64,000 nt of DNA from Micavibrio_C sp964577255 (GTDB taxonomy: Bacteria; Pseudomonadota; Alphaproteobacteria; Micavibrionales; Micavibrionaceae): the NCBI GenBank assembly GCA_964577255.1, contig CAZNYM010000005.1:1-64000 (forward strand). Direction: 5' to 3'. The position numbers and the translations under genes were made by a program. This document shows, one piece after another, positions 16,970-25,830 of this stretch (within the stretch, counting starts at the first letter, position 1; the number at the start of each line of letters is the position of its first letter). A model generated the notes under the pieces. The model saw nothing but the letters and a program-made list of their open reading frames with translations, did no database searches and was not told where the DNA came from.

Positions 16970-17611
16970 CTAATCCCTCGGGCCAAAAAGCGCGGTGCCG
17001 AGGCGGATATGCGTGGCTCCGAGCGCCAGAGCTTTTTCGAAATCACCGCTCATGCCCATGCTGAGTTCCTTGAGACTATGCACCGCCGCCAGCGTTTTCA
17101 GCAGAGCGAAATGCAGCGCCGCCGGCTCGCCCACGGGCGGAATACACATAAGGCCGGTGACGTTCAGGTCAAGCCCGCGCACTTCGCCAAGCAGGGCGGC
17201 AAGATCGGCCGGGGCGCAGCCCGCTTTCTGCGGCTCTTCGCCGGTATTCACCTGAATGAAGCAGGGCAGGGGACGGTTTTTCTTTTTCATGGCGGCGGCC
17301 AGCGCCTCGGCCAGCCTGGGCCGGTCGAGCGTGTGGATGACGTCGAACAGCGCCACGGCATCATCAGCCTTGTTGGTCTGCAGCGGGCCGATCAGGTGCA
17401 GCACGAGATCGGGATAGTTTTTTTTCAGCGGCAGCCAGCGCTCCTGCGCTTCCTGCACCCGGTTTTCTCCGAAATGGCGCTGACCAGCCGCGAGCGCGGC
17501 CTGGATTTTCTCAGGCGGCTGCATTTTGCTGACCGCGATCAGCGTGGCGCCCTTCAGTTGGGCCTGCACGGACGCGCGGCGTTCGGCGAAGGAGAGGTCG
17601 GGGTTTTGCAT
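16970..17611 (-). CDS. yggS: YggS-family PLP homeostasis protein
   Basis: 213-aa PLP-binding protein of the YggS/PROSC family, which buffers cellular pyridoxal phosphate and has no known catalytic activity. The PLP lysine is K29 (AVSKMQP). Other family motifs are FGENRVQE, LIGPLQTNK, VNTGEEPQKAG and LSMGMSGDFEKAL, ending with the phosphate-binding IRLGTALFG. The length is near the family norm. The stop lies just before a minus-strand membrane-protein gene with which it could share a transcript. Confidence 0.93.
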   Translation of the reverse strand: MQNPDLSFAERRASVQAQLKGATLIAVSKMQPPEKIQAALAAGQRHFGENRVQEAQERWLPLKKNYPDLVLHLIGPLQTNKADDAVALFDVIHTLDRPRLAEALAAAMKKKNRPLPCFIQVNTGEEPQKAGCAPADLAALLGEVRGLDLNVTGLMCIPPVGEPAALHFALLKTLAAVHSLKELSMGMSGDFEKALALGATHIRLGTALFGPRD

Positions 17612-17938
17612 TTATTTTTTCTGGCGGCGCTTTTCGTTTTCGCGGAACAGGCGGGCGCCCACGAACAGAACCCCGAGCGGCATCATCCCCCCCACCACGA
17701 TGAAGCCGCCGATGCGCCCGTTCATGCGCTCGGCCCGGCGGGCAGCGGCGGAATAGGGGGCGTGCAGGTTATCTTGACGGCCGCTACGCACCAGCTGTTC
17801 CTGGTACCAGTGAAACTGGCGATAGGCTGCCGCGACCTCGCCCAGGCGGAAATGGTTGGCGGCCGCCAACGCCCAGAACAGCGAACCGACGGCCCAGAAT
17901 GCCAGCATGACCTGGCGGAAGCGGTGAGAAACCTTCAT
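17612..17938 (-). CDS. Small hypothetical membrane protein, 108 aa
   Basis: Two hydrophobic segments (residues about 10-27 and 75-92) flank a hydrophilic helix with YRQFHWYQEQL; the C-terminal tail is strongly basic. I used the ATG at 17938; a TTG nine bases upstream is possible. No family is recognised. The coding region ends directly at the start of yggS, so the two are probably co-transcribed. Confidence 0.65.
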   Translation of the reverse strand: MKVSHRFRQVMLAFWAVGSLFWALAAANHFRLGEVAAAYRQFHWYQEQLVRSGRQDNLHAPYSAAARRAERMNGRIGGFIVVGGMMPLGVLFVGARLFRENEKRRQKK

Positions 17939-18022
17939 GGGCAGCAATTTTCAGGCGTTTTGGCAGCTTGTTCAAGGCCGTATATGGGGCAGCGTCTTGA
18001 AAGCGCAGGGATATTTTCGACT

Positions 18023-18051
18023 TGAGTTACAGGTACTAAAATGTTATAAAA
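18023..18051 (+). promoter_or_regulatory. Candidate promoter of the 99-aa hypothetical gene
   Basis: TTGAGT (18023-18028) and TATAAA (18046-18051) are exactly 17 bases apart in a strongly AT-rich stretch. The predicted leader is about 40 bases. Confidence 0.5.
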
Positions 18052-18099
18052 GTTTACAATACACACTTTAAAAGTAATTTTATTATAAAAGAGGAAAAC

Positions 18100-18399
18100 A
18101 TGACCCCCCGCGCCTTGATCCCCTTCACCCGCGCCTGTCACCACGCCGCGGACATATGCCGGGACATCGACACCGCCCTGCAGCAGCCCCGGGCCATGAC
18201 CGCCTTCCGCCGCCACAAGGACGAGGCGAAGATCATGCTGGGCGCAGGCTGCGTCGGTGACGGGATCGCCACTTTCAACCCGGTCGCGCTGGCGGGCGGG
18301 CTGGTGGCGATGTGGGAGGGCTCGCACGACCTGGCCGATTACGGCCACCGCTTCCGCCAGCAACAGCAGCACGGCGCCCGAAAAGCGCAACATCACTGA
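18100..18399 (+). CDS. Hypothetical protein, 99 aa
   Basis: Small protein preceded by a strong AGAGGA ribosome-binding site and its own promoter in an AT-rich intergenic region. It has several His and Cys residues, including a CHHAADIC pair of cysteines, a weakly hydrophobic Gly/Ala stretch (LGAGCVGDGIATFNPVALAGGLVAMW) and a Gln/His-rich tail. No family recognised. Confidence 0.6.
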   Translation: MTPRALIPFTRACHHAADICRDIDTALQQPRAMTAFRRHKDEAKIMLGAGCVGDGIATFNPVALAGGLVAMWEGSHDLADYGHRFRQQQQHGARKAQHH

Positions 18400-18443
18400 C
18401 CGGCTAGGGGTGACTTCCGCCGTGCCGCCGCTTATAGTGCAGC

Positions 18444-19433
18444 ATGGTTGATTTGCTTCTCGCCTCCGTCATGGGTACCCCCGTCTGGCAATGGGGGCTT
18501 TTTGCTTTTCTGATCCTGGCTTTGCTGGTGTTCGATCTGGGCGTCCTCAACAAGGACGACCACGAGATCGGCTTCCGTGAAAGCATCCGCCTGAGCGTGT
18601 TCTATATCGCCATCTCCTGCGCCTTCGGCGTGTGGCTGTGGTTCGAGCGCGGCGGCGAGGACGGCATGCACTTCTTCACCGCCTATGTGATCGAGAAATC
18701 GCTGTCGCTCGACAATATTTTCGTCATGTCGATGATTTTCGCCTATTTCGGCATCCCCCGCAAATACCAGCACCGCGTCCTGTTCTGGGGCATCCTCGGC
18801 GTTATCATCCTGCGCGGCATAATGATCGCTGCCGGCGCCGCCATCATCACCCACTTCCACTGGGTGCTTTTGCTGTTCGCGGCATTCCTGATCATTACCG
18901 GCATCAAGATGGTGATGATGTCGAAAGAGGACGCGCCGCCCGATCTCAACAAATCGAAGCTGATCCTGTTCCTGCGCAAGCACCTCAATATGGCGCCGAT
19001 GCTGCACGGGCATAATTTCTTCGTGCGGCTGCCGCGCGGCGGCAAGCCCCACGTGCTGCACGCCACACCTTTGTTCCTGACGCTGGTGTGCATCGAGATC
19101 GCCGATCTGCTGTTCGCGCTCGACAGCGTGCCGGCGGTGTTCGCCATCACCACCGACACTTATGTAGTGTTCACCAGCAATATTTTCGCGATCCTGGGCC
19201 TGCGGGCGCTGTATTTCGCCCTCGCCGCCATCCTGCACCGCTTCGAGTACATGAAGTATGCCCTGTCGATCATCTTGATCTTCATCGGGGCAAAGGCGTT
19301 CTATGCACACTTCTTCGACAAGGTGCCGGCGTCGGTGTCGCTGTCGATCACGCTGGGGCTGCTGGCGGCCGGGTTTATTTACTCTCTGTACAAGACACGC
19401 AGGAACGCGCCGCCGCTTCCCCCGCAAAACTGA
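18444..19433 (+). CDS. TerC/Alx-family integral membrane protein
   Basis: 329-aa polytopic protein of the TerC family, whose members include E. coli Alx and are linked to metal-ion (manganese) export or tellurium resistance. About nine membrane helices are visible. Family motifs with intramembrane acids are present: VIEKSLSLDNIFVM (near residue 80) and EIADLLFALDSVPAVFAI (near 215). The substrate is inferred from the family. The 3' end overlaps the convergent SulP gene by 59 bases. Confidence 0.92.
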   Translation: MVDLLLASVMGTPVWQWGLFAFLILALLVFDLGVLNKDDHEIGFRESIRLSVFYIAISCAFGVWLWFERGGEDGMHFFTAYVIEKSLSLDNIFVMSMIFAYFGIPRKYQHRVLFWGILGVIILRGIMIAAGAAIITHFHWVLLLFAAFLIITGIKMVMMSKEDAPPDLNKSKLILFLRKHLNMAPMLHGHNFFVRLPRGGKPHVLHATPLFLTLVCIEIADLLFALDSVPAVFAITTDTYVVFTSNIFAILGLRALYFALAAILHRFEYMKYALSIILIFIGAKAFYAHFFDKVPASVSLSITLGLLAAGFIYSLYKTRRNAPPLPPQN

Positions 19434-21060
19434 CCCGGCCCTCAAGTGCGGTATGTGCCAGTTTGCGCCGCAGGAGCCGTTCGATAGACGGTTCCGCCCG
19501 GACAATGATGACGCGCGCCGCCGTTTCATCAAGAAATACGCGCAGGGCTAAAAGACCTGTGGCATCGATCAGTGGTACGTCTTCCAGATTGAGAACAAGC
19601 GTACGCGCACCGTCTTCGGGTTCGAAAAAGACATTCCGAAGCTTTTCCGCTGTACCGAAAAAGAGAGGTCCTCTGACGACAAGTTCAAGAGTTCCTTCGC
19701 TCCGGCGCACCATGACGGTGGTAAGGCGGGCAGCCCGGGCCATGAACAAAAGCGCGGCAATGACGATTCCGATCATGACGCCCGCCACCATGTCGATAAA
19801 CACGGTCAGGAGGAAACAGGAAATCAGGACAACGCGGTCGGAGAGAGGCGTGATCCGCAGCAGACGCTTTATTTCATGCAGATGGCTCATGCGCGCCGCC
19901 ACAAGCAGCAACAGCGCCGCCAGCGAAGCCATAGGCATGAAGTTGATCAAGGGTGCCAGCACGAGCACATAAAGCAGTAACAGAAGCGCGTGAAACACAG
20001 CCGCCAGCGGCGTGCGCCCGCCGCTTTGGATGTTGGTGGCGGTGCGGGCGATAGCGCCGGTGGCCGGTATGCCTGCCGCCAGCGCGGAAAGGATGTTGGC
20101 GATACCGATCCCGTTCAATTCGGCGTCCGGATTGTGCCGCGTGCCCTTCAGGCGGTCGGCCACCGTCGCCGACAGCAGTGATTCAAGCGCCGCCAGCGCT
20201 GCCACGACAAAAGCCGGCATCAGCAGAGCGTGCGTTTCTGCACGCGTCGGCCACTGAAAAAATCCCCCCTCGCCCGGCGCATGGAAAACCGGGGGATAAG
20301 GCGGGATGCCATGCCATGTCTGGCCGTCTGCGCCGTCGTAGGTGAAGCGGGTGGCGATTGTTTCGATCGCCACTCCATGACGGTTGAGGAAAAACGCGAG
20401 CAGCGCCCCTGCCGCTATCCCGACGATGGGACCCGGCAGAATCTTCAGATACCGCCCGGATAGCAGCATGACGCCCAGTGTAAAGATTCCGACCAGAGCT
20501 TCGGTGCGGTTCAGGCCCGGCAACGCCCCCGCGATGGCGGCGAGTTTGTCGATATAATCGCCCTCCAGGCGGCCGATTCCCAGCCCCAGGAAATCGTTGA
20601 GTGCCAACGTGGCAATGACAAGAGCGATCCCCGCGGTGAAACCCGTGGTGACAGGATAGGGCACATAGCGCACCAACCGCCCAAGGCGCAGCGCGCCCAG
20701 GAATATGAGGATCGCGCCCGCCAGCAACTGGCACCAGATCAGGCCATGGAGTCCGTGCGCAGAGACGATCGGCGCGACGATGACGACGAAAGCGGCGGTA
20801 GGGCCGCTGACTTGTGTGGCCGAGCCGCCGAAGACCGCCGCGGCGATGCCGGCGACAATAGCGGTATAAATGCCATGCTGCGGCGGCAGGCCTACGGCGA
20901 TCGCGAGTGCCATGGCAAGCGGCAGGGCCACCAGCGAAACGATAAACCCCGCCAGCAGGTCGGCGCGCAGGTCGGACAGGCGGTACCCCCGCGCCAGAGA
21001 TTCGCGCAGCGCCGTTCCGATGAAAACGTTATCGGCTTGCCAGCGGAAGGGGCTGGTCAT
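19375..21060 (-). CDS. SulP-family anion permease with STAS domain
   Basis: 561-aa inner-membrane transporter of the SLC26/SulP family, with about 430 residues of membrane helices (motifs FGGSATQVSGPTAAFV and LNGIGIANILSALAAGIPATGAIAR) and a C-terminal STAS domain carrying VPLIDATGLLAL. The substrate could be sulfate, bicarbonate or another anion; sequence does not decide. The start overlaps the end of the serine-protease gene by 32 bases on the same strand, so the two are translationally coupled. Confidence 0.92.
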   Translation of the reverse strand: MTSPFRWQADNVFIGTALRESLARGYRLSDLRADLLAGFIVSLVALPLAMALAIAVGLPPQHGIYTAIVAGIAAAVFGGSATQVSGPTAAFVVIVAPIVSAHGLHGLIWCQLLAGAILIFLGALRLGRLVRYVPYPVTTGFTAGIALVIATLALNDFLGLGIGRLEGDYIDKLAAIAGALPGLNRTEALVGIFTLGVMLLSGRYLKILPGPIVGIAAGALLAFFLNRHGVAIETIATRFTYDGADGQTWHGIPPYPPVFHAPGEGGFFQWPTRAETHALLMPAFVVAALAALESLLSATVADRLKGTRHNPDAELNGIGIANILSALAAGIPATGAIARTATNIQSGGRTPLAAVFHALLLLLYVLVLAPLINFMPMASLAALLLLVAARMSHLHEIKRLLRITPLSDRVVLISCFLLTVFIDMVAGVMIGIVIAALLFMARAARLTTVMVRRSEGTLELVVRGPLFFGTAEKLRNVFFEPEDGARTLVLNLEDVPLIDATGLLALRVFLDETAARVIIVRAEPSIERLLRRKLAHTALEGRVSFAGEAAARSCVSCTESK

Positions 21061-22447
21061 GCGGGGGGTCCTCCTGATCTATATCAAGAACTTTCAGCGC
21101 TTCATCGATGGGAATGAACAGATTGAGCCCGGTGTCGCCGTCGTCGGGATCGGCCGTAAACCCGCCTACCGTCATGGCTACCAGATTGCCGTATTGATCG
21201 ACCATCGGCCCGCCCGAGTTGCCGCCGTGGGCGGTGATGTCGGCCTGGAGAAAATTCTGGCGGCTGCCGAAGATCTTGAAATCGCGACGGTGTGCGCTGA
21301 CGACGCCCTCGCTTAAGGTATCCTGCAGGCGCTTGTAAAGCGGCGCGCCCACGACATAGATCCGCTCGCCCACTGCCGGCCATTCCGCCCGCAGCGGCAG
21401 GGGATCGATCACAACATCATCCGGCAGGCCTTCCGCTTTCAGCAGCGCCACATCGCGTACCGCATCGCTGCGCAGCACCTCGGCCGTGAAGCTGTCCTTC
21501 TTCTGCGTGGTGACGATGCGGGTACGCAGCGCCTCGCCGACGCAATGCCGGTTGGTCAGGATGTGGCCCTGGCGGGTGATGAAAAAGCCTGAGCAGTGCC
21601 CGCCCGGACCGGCTTCGATCATGATCGTCTGGCTGCTCACGCGTTCCGCCCGGCCGGGAACCGGCGCGCGCGACAGCGGCAAAGCGGCGATGCTTACAGG
21701 CTCAAGAGTTTCAAATTTGCGCCGCGGCTCGTGATCGGCCTTGGCGCTTTTCCACGAATCCGCGGGCGGCTTGCGGCCGTAGACGATCAGGCCGGAGAAT
21801 AAAGGCTCGGTGCCCAGATTGTGGACCGCCATGGCGAACGCTTCGTTGAACATCAGCGGCAAGCCCTCGGGATTGTGGGCGCGGCGGTTGGTATAGCCCT
21901 CGGTCACGGTCTTGTACACGGTCGAGCGGCGCAGCGCATCGTAGACGCTCCATTCGATCTGCACGTACATTTCGCCGCGCACGCCGTAACGCTTGGTGAT
22001 CATCGACCACAACAGGCCCGGATCGCGGGTGCAGGCGCGCATCTGCACATCCTTCAGCCGGCCGGACACGCGGTATTCCGTGCGCAGGAGATCTTCCTCG
22101 AATTCCTCATCCACTACCAGCGCCGGATCGCCCGTCACGTCGTAGCCCAGCCCTTCGAACGTGTCGTAGAAGGTCTCGCGGATGGCGGGGCCGTCGAGCA
22201 TCTCGCCGACCAGCGAGCGGTCCTGGCCGTAATGCGGCCACAGGCAGAACAGCATCGACCAGTCCGTCGCCGTGCCGACCAGCGCGCCCATCGGCACCTG
22301 CGGCCGCAGTTTTCCGAACATGACCGGGGCCGGGTATGCGCCTTCCGGTACCGGCAGCGCCGCGACGGGCGCAACTTCTTTGACTTGTGCGGCGCACGCT
22401 GCCAAAAGCAGCGTGCTTACAAGGGCCGCCAGAAACCTTCTGTGCAT
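21029..22447 (-). CDS. Lipoprotein trypsin-like serine protease
   Basis: 472-aa exported protein. I start it at ATG 22447 because this places a lipoprotein signal at the N-terminus (LLLAAC, lipidation at C18) and has AAAGG upstream. Residues 20-270 form a domain of unknown type. Residues 275-450 are a trypsin-like peptidase domain with the full triad H301 (TNRHCVG), D332 (RDVALLK) and S411 (HGGNSGGP). The lipoprotein is probably in the outer membrane or periplasm. Coupling to a SulP permease is unusual. Confidence 0.85.
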   Translation of the reverse strand: MHRRFLAALVSTLLLAACAAQVKEVAPVAALPVPEGAYPAPVMFGKLRPQVPMGALVGTATDWSMLFCLWPHYGQDRSLVGEMLDGPAIRETFYDTFEGLGYDVTGDPALVVDEEFEEDLLRTEYRVSGRLKDVQMRACTRDPGLLWSMITKRYGVRGEMYVQIEWSVYDALRRSTVYKTVTEGYTNRRAHNPEGLPLMFNEAFAMAVHNLGTEPLFSGLIVYGRKPPADSWKSAKADHEPRRKFETLEPVSIAALPLSRAPVPGRAERVSSQTIMIEAGPGGHCSGFFITRQGHILTNRHCVGEALRTRIVTTQKKDSFTAEVLRSDAVRDVALLKAEGLPDDVVIDPLPLRAEWPAVGERIYVVGAPLYKRLQDTLSEGVVSAHRRDFKIFGSRQNFLQADITAHGGNSGGPMVDQYGNLVAMTVGGFTADPDDGDTGLNLFIPIDEALKVLDIDQEDPPHDQPLPLASR

Positions 22448-22586
22448 TGCACAAGACCTTTCGTCTTTGTTCATATTTTTATGGTGAAATGGAAGAGCAG
22501 CCAAAACAAAAACGGATCGCTTGTGAATTTATCCCCCTTTGTCCCGCCAGGGGTTTATAATGGGGGGTCAGCGCCAGGAGCAGGCC

Positions 22587-23138
22587 ATGAACGACAGCAA
22601 GGCAAAGAAAACGCAATCCGCCGCGCCCCTGATAAGGGTCGGGCAGATTTCCTCGCTCAGCCCCGGCGAGCTGCAGGACCTGTGCGACGCCACCGACGCG
22701 GCGATCGAGGCAGGTGGCGGTTTCGGCTGGGTCAGGCTGCCGGCGCGCGACGTGCTGGAGCGTTACTGGAACGGGCTTTTGGCCATGCCGCAGCGGGTGG
22801 TGTTCGCCGCCTGGCTGGACGGGGTGATCTGCGGCACGGTGCAGCTGGTGCTGCCGCCGCGCAACAACGAAGCGCAGAGTTTCGCGGTTACTCTCACATC
22901 CCTGTTCGTGGCGCCGTGGGCGCGCGGCTACGGCCTGGCTTCGCGCCTGGTCGAGGAGGCGGAGGCGCATGCTCGCAAGGAAGGTTTTGCCGTCATTAAT
23001 CTCGACATCCGCGAAACCCAGGAGACAGCAATCAAGCTCTATGAGGGGCGCGGCTATGTGCGCATCGGCACGCATCCGCATTACGCTCATGTCGACGGCA
23101 AGGTGCTCAAGGGGCATTATTACTACAAGACGCTATAG
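22587..23138 (+). CDS. GNAT-family N-acetyltransferase
   Basis: 183-aa acetyltransferase. ATG 22587 has an AGGAG site 7 bases upstream, so the longer frame from 22539 is not used. The GNAT core includes the strand SLFVAPWARGYGLASRL (acetyl-CoA loop with RGYGLA) and the C-terminal IKLYEGRGYVRIG motif. Substrate unknown. A perfect TATAAT lies at 22556-22561 without a good -35. It is divergent from the protease gene. Confidence 0.85.
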   Translation: MNDSKAKKTQSAAPLIRVGQISSLSPGELQDLCDATDAAIEAGGGFGWVRLPARDVLERYWNGLLAMPQRVVFAAWLDGVICGTVQLVLPPRNNEAQSFAVTLTSLFVAPWARGYGLASRLVEEAEAHARKEGFAVINLDIRETQETAIKLYEGRGYVRIGTHPHYAHVDGKVLKGHYYYKTL

Positions 23139-23249
23139 CTAACGACCTGATCCCGCACGAATAATTTTTTAGAAGCCCCCGGCGTTTGCGTTTTTCGCCG
23201 CATCGATTATGATGCGGGCAAGAACAAAAACGACCACAGGGAGCGCTTC

Positions 23250-23987
23250 TTGCACGCCGATCATGGCCGCCTCTTCCGGCCGCTGGGTTTAACCAGCGAC
23301 TGGCTTTTGGTTTCACAGTCAGAATGCAATAATTTTCTTGCAGGCTACGCGCCGCGCGAGGTGAGGGCAGTCATCAGCGACCTTGGTCAGGTGCGCGAGG
23401 CAGCGCGCCACGGCCGCCCGGTGACCCGGAACCCCGTTTACCACGTGATTCTGGGCGAAGGCGAATTTCCCGCCGACCTCATTACAGACAAAACGGTACT
23501 GATCGACCGACCGCGCCAGATTCTCTGGCAGATGAATCATTGTTACGCGATCAACCGCGACCGCCAGAAATGGCTGGCGGGGGCACAGTACATCACCAAC
23601 CGGATTCTCAACGAGACCTTCCTGAAATCGATGAACATCCTGCATCGCGCCGGAGCCGATCACTGGCTGTCCGGGGAAAGGCTGCGCCGCCTGCCGGCGC
23701 GGAGCTACGGGATAAAGGCCACGATCCTGACCGATTCCGGCCAGGCGCCGCTCGAATTTCTGCCGGAGGCAATCGACTATGCCCATGCCATTGATTTTCG
23801 CTGGCATGGCCGCCCGGCGGCGTGGTTTGAAAACGGCCGGCTGACCATCGTCGACAAGAACGGCTGGGAATGCCTGCAGATGCAGCTGCCGGCCCGGTTG
23901 ATTTGCGCGAACGGCAGCTTATCTTTCTCCCCTGAGGGAAAGAGAGGACGGCATGATGAAAGTGTATCCCCGCGGCCAGCTGGGTAG
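23250..23987 (+). CDS. Hypothetical protein with TTG start, 245 aa
   Basis: The TTG at 23250 is supported by GGGAG seven bases upstream. The protein looks soluble, Arg/Trp-rich, with no signal peptide and no recognised domain. The 3' end overlaps the pirin gene by 35 bases in another frame, so translation of the two is coupled. It could be a partner of the pirin, but nothing in the sequence shows what it does. Confidence 0.65.
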   Translation: MHADHGRLFRPLGLTSDWLLVSQSECNNFLAGYAPREVRAVISDLGQVREAARHGRPVTRNPVYHVILGEGEFPADLITDKTVLIDRPRQILWQMNHCYAINRDRQKWLAGAQYITNRILNETFLKSMNILHRAGADHWLSGERLRRLPARSYGIKATILTDSGQAPLEFLPEAIDYAHAIDFRWHGRPAAWFENGRLTIVDKNGWECLQMQLPARLICANGSLSFSPEGKRGRHDESVSPRPAG

Positions 23988-24654
23988 TTTCGAGAACGAG
24001 TGGCTGGATACGCGCTATCATTTCAGCTTCAGCAATTACTACAATCCCACCCGCATGGGGTTTGGGCCCCTGCGCGTCATCAACGACGACAAGGTCAGGG
24101 CTGGCAGCGGCTTCGATCCGCACCCGCACAGGGACATGGAAATCATCACCTATGTCAGGACCGGCAGCGTGATCCACCGCGATTCGCTGGGCCACGAGGG
24201 CCGCACCGGCGCGGGCGACGTGCAGGTGATGTCGGCCGGCACGGGCATCACCCATGCCGAATACGCCGATCCCGAGGAAGATACGACCCTGTTCCAGATC
24301 TGGATCCGGCCGGACAAGACCGGCCTGGCGCCGCGCTGGGAACAGGCGCAGTTCCCCAAAACGCCTGTCAACGATCACCTGCCCTTGCTGGTGTCGGGCC
24401 GGGCGGAAGACGAGGGCCAGAACGTCCTGAAAATCCATCAGGACGCTGCGATCTATGGCGGCGTGCTCGTCCCCGGCGCAATCGTCACGCACGCGCTCAA
24501 GGGCCGCACCGGCGCGTATGTGATCGTGTCGGCCGGGCAGGTGGAAGTGAACGGCACGGCCCTTTCCCAGGGCGACGGCGCCGAAATTACGGATGAAAGC
24601 AGCCTGCGCATCCGCGCGCCGCAGGACGCCGAGATTCTGGTGATTGAAGTATAG
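23953..24654 (+). CDS. Pirin-family protein (YhhW-like)
   Basis: 233-aa bicupin of the pirin family; relatives include E. coli YhhW, which has quercetin 2,3-dioxygenase activity. The metal site is intact: H57 and H59 (HPHRDME), H101 and E103 (THAEY). The N-terminal cupin motifs (GFDPHPHRDMEIITYV, GAGDVQVMSAGTGITHAE) are clear and the C-terminal cupin is degenerate as usual. The physiological substrate is unknown. AGAGGA precedes the ATGATG start. Confidence 0.92.
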   Translation: MMKVYPRGQLGSFENEWLDTRYHFSFSNYYNPTRMGFGPLRVINDDKVRAGSGFDPHPHRDMEIITYVRTGSVIHRDSLGHEGRTGAGDVQVMSAGTGITHAEYADPEEDTTLFQIWIRPDKTGLAPRWEQAQFPKTPVNDHLPLLVSGRAEDEGQNVLKIHQDAAIYGGVLVPGAIVTHALKGRTGAYVIVSAGQVEVNGTALSQGDGAEITDESSLRIRAPQDAEILVIEV

Positions 24655-24657
24655 GGA

Positions 24658-25782
24658 TCAGGCCTTCGCCCGCTGGCTTTCCGAACGCAACTGACCGCAG
24701 GCCGCGAGAATATCGCGGCCGCGCGGCTTTCTGACCGGCGCTTCGTAACCCTCGTTTTCAAGGATCGCCGCGAAGGCGCGCACGCGGGCGGGCGGCGAGC
24801 AGGTGAAGGCCGCGCCCGGCCATTCGTTGAAGGGGATCAGGTTGATCTTGGCCGGGATGCCGCGCAGCAACGCCGCCAGTTCGCGGGCGTGGGCATCGGC
24901 GTCGTTCACGCCGTCGAGCATCACGTATTCGAAGGTGATGCGGCGGTTTTCGCTCGTCCCCGGATAGGCGCGGCACGCCGCCAGCAGTTCCGCGAGCGGA
25001 TATTTGTTGTTGATCGGCATGAGGCCGCCGCGCAGCTCGTCGTTCGGCGCATGCAGGGAGATGGCGAGATTGACCCCCAGCTCCGCGCCGCACTGCGCGA
25101 TCACCGGCGCCACGCCCGATGTCGAAAGCGTGATGCGGCGTTTGGATATATTGAGGCCGTTTTCATCCATGCAGATCTTCAGCGCGTGCGCGACGTTCTG
25201 ATAGTTGTAGAGCGGTTCGCCCATGCCCATCATGACGATGTTGGTCAGGTCGCGGTCGTGATGGTTCTTCTCGCCGGGGCGGGGCCATTCCTCCAGCACG
25301 TCGCGGGCATGCAGAATCTGCTGCAGGATTTCATGCGCGCCCAGATTGCGCACCAGCGGCTGGGTGCCGGTGTGGCAGAAGCGGCAGGTGAGGGTGCAGC
25401 CGACCTGCGAGGACACGCACAGCGTGCCGCGCCGTTCCTCGGGGATGAACACGGCTTCGATTTGCTGCCCATCGCTCATCGAAAGCAGCCATTTGATGGT
25501 GCCGTCGGTCGAACGCTGTTCGGCGATCACCTGCGGGCGCTCGATGGTGTAGGCGGCTTCGAGCGTGGCGCGCACATCCTTGGGCAGGTCGGTCATTGCT
25601 TCGAAGTTGCGGGCGCCGCGGTGATAGATCCAGTTCCAGATCTGCCGCGCGCGGTAGGCCGGCATGGCCATGGGTTCAAGCGCCGCAGCGAAGGACGCGG
25701 GATCGAGCCCGATCAGGGCGGCGCGGCCTTTTGCGTCGGTGCGCGGGGCGGCAAAGCGGGTAGCGTGCGAGGTTACACTCAT
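24658..25782 (-). CDS. rlmN: 23S rRNA (A2503-C2)/tRNA (A37-C2) methyltransferase RlmN
   Basis: Radical SAM enzyme of 374 aa that methylates C2 of A2503 in 23S rRNA and of A37 in some tRNAs. Cluster cysteines are C129, C133 and C136 ([12 protein letters not shown]). The two catalytic cysteines of the family are present as C122 (TLCVSS) and C362 (AACGQL), so the enzyme should be active. Convergent with the pirin gene, 3 bases apart. Confidence 0.95.
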   Translation of the reverse strand: MSVTSHATRFAAPRTDAKGRAALIGLDPASFAAALEPMAMPAYRARQIWNWIYHRGARNFEAMTDLPKDVRATLEAAYTIERPQVIAEQRSTDGTIKWLLSMSDGQQIEAVFIPEERRGTLCVSSQVGCTLTCRFCHTGTQPLVRNLGAHEILQQILHARDVLEEWPRPGEKNHHDRDLTNIVMMGMGEPLYNYQNVAHALKICMDENGLNISKRRITLSTSGVAPVIAQCGAELGVNLAISLHAPNDELRGGLMPINNKYPLAELLAACRAYPGTSENRRITFEYVMLDGVNDADAHARELAALLRGIPAKINLIPFNEWPGAAFTCSPPARVRAFAAILENEGYEAPVRKPRGRDILAACGQLRSESQRAKA

Positions 25783-25830
25783 GATGGCGCGACCATAGCG
25801 GAACGGGCCGGAAAATACAAAATTTTCGCT

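Noticed and set aside
15413..18025. 870-codon open frame on the plus strand
   Set aside because: Antisense to the RND pump, adaptor and yggS; His/Asp/Arg-rich shadow composition.
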